From: Cupriavidus pauculus
Lineage (GTDB): Bacteria; Pseudomonadota; Gammaproteobacteria; Burkholderiales; Burkholderiaceae
Direction: 5' to 3'
Length of the DNA: 64,000 nucleotides
NCBI RefSeq assembly: GCF_022179805.1
Contig: NZ_BPUO01000002.1
Location: 124,001 to 188,000 of the forward strand
The position numbers and the translations under genes were made by a program. Of this stretch, positions 62,032 through 64,000 are shown in pieces. Below the pieces are notes generated by a model. The model was not told the origin of the DNA. It did not search any database and was given only the letters and a program-made list of their open reading frames with translations. Position 1 is the stretch's first letter. The number at the start of each line of letters is the position of its first letter.

Positions 62032-62856
62032 AGAAAATCTCCAACGCCTGATGCAGCGCCACGAGCTGGTCCCCCAGTTCGGCAGACGCCTGCGTCATCG
62101 GCGCGCGCAATACCTCACGCAGAGCCCCCATCCGCGCCAGCAGCGCCTTGACCGGCGCCGGGTTCGGCTCCGCGAACAGCTTCTGGATCAGCGGTATCAG
62201 CGCATGAAACTGGCGTCTTGCCTCGTCCATCCGCCCATCGCTCACGGCCCGCCAGATGGCCACGAACAACTCAGGCCGGAAATGCGCCGAGGCGATGATC
62301 GCGCCCTGCCCGCCCAACGCCAGCGTGCCCAGCAGCTGGTGATCCTCCCCGGCCAGCACTGACAACCTGCCATCTGCAATCAGCGCCTGCGTGGTCTGGC
62401 TGTTGCCGCCGCAATCCTTGATGGCGACGACATTGCCGTGCCCGGCCAATGCCAGCAACGTTTCCAGCGTCAACGTGGCACCCGTGCGATACGGAATGTC
62501 ATAGAGCACGAGCGGTGCGCGCGAGGCATCGGCCAGACGCTCGAACCAGTCGCGCAAACCGGACGGATGTAATACGGCGCGGGGGCCAGCACGCCGGCAA
62601 GCGGCCGGTTGCCAAGCCAATCCAGCCGGGTCATGACATGGCCGAGATGATTGCCGGCCAGCACCGCCAGTTGCTCGGTGTCTTCCAGGGCCGCGGCTTC
62701 GCCCGTGCTGCCACACACCACAAACCCGGCCAGCCCGCTGACGCAGTAGCGCGCAACCAGGCGCCGAAGCGCGGCATGGTCGAACGCGCCGTTATCCAGG
62801 AAGGGCGTGACCAGCGGCAGCCAGATGCCGTGGATACCAATTCGTGAAGCATGCAT
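62015..62856 (-). pseudogene. Broken dihydrodipicolinate synthase-like gene
   Basis: DapA/NAL-superfamily aldolase, disrupted. The first part reads MHASRIGIHGIWLPLVTPFL and VVCGSTGEAAALEDTEQLAV. It then joins AGNHLGHVMTRLDW directly, so a segment of about 15 residues of the usual barrel is missing. After VLAPAPYYIRP the frame shifts near 62570, and the rest continues one frame over (SGLRDWFERLADASRAPLVL, then DIPYRTG and the Schiff-base lysine in VVAIKDCGGN). The C-terminus FSEGRG and the stop are encoded by a palindromic repeat. A good start (CTGGAGACGTATCG upstream of ATG 62856) shows it was once functional. Confidence 0.85.
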
Positions 62857-62959
62857 CGATACGTCTCCAGATCGACCGGTTCAGGAAACCGTCGATGCGC
62901 AACGTTGCAGGACACACTGGGAAGATAGAAAGAGGCGGGACCGCCCCTCCAGCCAAGGT

Positions 62960-62989
62960 GCTGTTCCGTCGCCCATCTGACGGAACAGC
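62960..62989. repeat. Perfect 11-bp inverted repeat
   Basis: GCTGTTCCGTC-GCCCATCT-GACGGAACAGC. No T-tract on either side, so not a terminator. Could be an operator or the remains of an element end. Confidence 0.7.
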
Positions 62990-63160
62990 GCGCTCCGGTC
63001 AGACGAGCGACTGTTTTTTGGCTTTGGCGCGCGCGACCAGGCCCGACGTGCCCAGGACGGGAACGGACGGGACAACGAACTGAATGGCGTGGCGCGGCAT
63101 GGGCATGAATCTACCGGGCTGGCTCGATACCCGTCAAGCGCCACGGCCGACGAAAACCCG

Positions 63161-63285
63161 GCTCCCCTCTCCCGCATTGCGGGAGAGGGGTTGGGGGTGA
63201 GGGCAAGCGGCTCTGCTGGCCGACCCCCGTCGCAATTTGACTCGCCGGCCCTCACCCCCGCCCCTCTCCCGGAGGGAGAGGGGAG
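63161..63285. repeat. Composite palindromic repeat, copy 6 (complete)
   Basis: Left hairpin GCTCCCCTCTCCCGCATTGC then GGGAGAGGGG, core GCGGCTCTGCTGGCCGAC then GTCGCAATTTGACTCGCCGG, and right hairpin GCCCCTCTCCCGGAGGGAGA then GGGGAG. Best-preserved copy, about 125 bp. Confidence 0.9.
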
Positions 63286-63363
63286 AAAGTCCACCGGTCA
63301 GAAAAAAGTCCACGCTGCGCTACACTCCAGAATTGCCCGTCCCGGTACACCGAAGGAGCCCCG

Positions 63364-63966
63364 ATGCGCACTGCTTCCACCCCTGCCCTGTTCCGCTGGC
63401 TCGTGCTTGGCCTGCTGGCCAGCCTGCTTTCCGCCTGCGGCTATAACGATTTCCAGAAGAAAGATGAGTCGGTGAAAGCCGCGTGGGGCGAGGTGGTCAA
63501 CCAGTACCAGCGCCGCGCGGACCTGATTCCGAACCTGGTGGCTACCGTGAAGGGTTACGCCAGCCACGAGCGCGAGACGCTGGAGGCCGTGACCAAGGCC
63601 CGGGCGCAGGCCACCAGCATCCAGGTCACGCCCGAGACGCTGAACGATCCCGAGGCATTCGCTAAATTCCAGCAGGCGCAGGGCCAGTTGACCGGCGCGC
63701 TGTCGCGGCTGCTGGCGGTGGCCGAGAACTATCCGAACCTGAAGGCCGATGCCGCGTTCCGCGACCTGCAGTCGCAGCTCGAAGGCACCGAGAACCGCAT
63801 CACCGTGGCGCGCCAGCGCTACATTGCCGCCGTGCAGGACTACAACGTGCTGGCCCGCAGCTTCCCGACCAACCTGACGGCGATGGTCTTCAAGTACCCG
63901 GTCAAGCCCTCGTTCACAGTGGAAAACGAGAAAGCCATTTCCACACCGCCGGCCGTGAAGTTCTGA
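63364..63966 (+). CDS. lemA: LemA-family lipoprotein
   Basis: 200 residues. N-terminal signal with lipobox LLSAC (Cys25), then a helical LemA domain: YNDFQKKDESVKAAWGEVVN, QYQRRADLIPNLVATVKGYA, HERETLEAVTKARAQATSI, LLAVAENYPNLKADAAFRDL, ENRITVARQRYIAAVQDYN and FPTNLTAMVFKYPVKPSF. ATG 63364 follows AAGGAGCCCCG. LemA genes often sit upstream of a TPM-domain gene; one probably begins at 63990. Confidence 0.95.
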   Translation: MRTASTPALFRWLVLGLLASLLSACGYNDFQKKDESVKAAWGEVVNQYQRRADLIPNLVATVKGYASHERETLEAVTKARAQATSIQVTPETLNDPEAFAKFQQAQGQLTGALSRLLAVAENYPNLKADAAFRDLQSQLEGTENRITVARQRYIAAVQDYNVLARSFPTNLTAMVFKYPVKPSFTVENEKAISTPPAVKF

Positions 63967-63989
63967 GCGCCGTCGAACGGATCGCCATC

Positions 63990-64000
63990 ATGCGCAAGCT
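63990..64000 (+). CDS. Start of next gene (possibly TPM-domain protein), truncated
   Basis: ATGCGCAAGCT at the window edge, 23 nt after the lemA stop. Only MRK is visible. The identity is inferred from the common lemA-TPM gene order and not from sequence. Confidence 0.3.

Larger units (their letters stand above)
62857..63363. other. Intergenic region before lemA
   Basis: 507 bp without a supported gene. It holds a perfect inverted repeat, a composite palindromic repeat and presumably the lemA promoter, which I could not place. Confidence 0.5.

Overview
The window looks like chromosomal DNA of a Cupriavidus/Ralstonia-type betaproteobacterium (Burkholderiales). The evidence is the high GC content, the block hisC-pheA-serC-gyrA / ompA-ubiG-gph-ssrA, the tmRNA tag peptide ANDERYALAA, a tandem pair of cyanophycin synthetases, and the Ralstonia-like run rubredoxin-pilGHIJL. 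No prophage, plasmid origin, CRISPR array, rRNA operon or complete insertion sequence was seen.

Layout. 1-6.7 kb (minus strand): amino-acid biosynthesis (hisC cut by the window edge, pheA, serC), a secreted DUF2059 protein and gyrA. 7.1-9.8 kb (plus): an OmpA-family protein with its own promoter and two terminators, then ubiG, gph and the tmRNA gene. 9.8-14.1 kb is the accessory-looking stretch: a fragment with a CxxC motif, a decayed autotransporter, a small unknown protein and an AA10 polysaccharide monooxygenase whose C-terminal chitin-binding module is cut by one amber codon. 14.3-23.1 kb is a cyanophycin locus: DUF1854 protein and a hybrid ABC transporter on the minus strand, divergent from two consecutive cyanophycin synthetase genes. 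23.2-28.7 kb: amino-acid uptake and D-amino-acid oxidation (incomplete polar amino-acid ABC importer, orphan glutamate/aspartate-type binding protein, dadA, divergent LysR regulator). 28.8-40.6 kb: housekeeping (CNNM/CBS protein, tRNA-Ser(CGA), serS, rarA, lolA, ftsK, trxB, Smr protein, TRIC-type channel). 40.8-45.9 kb: glnB-nadE, a GNAT/FemAB-like protein, cytochrome b561, ppa. 46.0-49.9 kb: a catabolic-type operon (aldehyde dehydrogenase, small membrane protein, SDR, MFS transporter). 50.1-60.4 kb: the type IV pilus chemosensory operon pilG-H-I-J-L with rubredoxin upstream. 60.6-64 kb: hemL, a broken dapA-like gene, lemA and the first codons of the next gene.

Themes. A family of palindromic intergenic repeats (stem CCCCTCTCCC/GGGAGAGGGG) occurs six times. 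Four copies have the same two-palindrome composite structure with a conserved core, and one copy supplies the stop codon of the broken dapA-like gene. Three coding regions carry disabling lesions: the autotransporter, the dapA-like gene and the chitin-binding module of the monooxygenase. The cyanophycin locus is the most interesting functional system. The two synthetases differ at an N-terminal HxxEH motif (kept in the first, lost in the second), and the divergent ABC protein carries an N-terminal extension with a zinc ribbon. All calls come from reading the sequence by eye; no database search was run.
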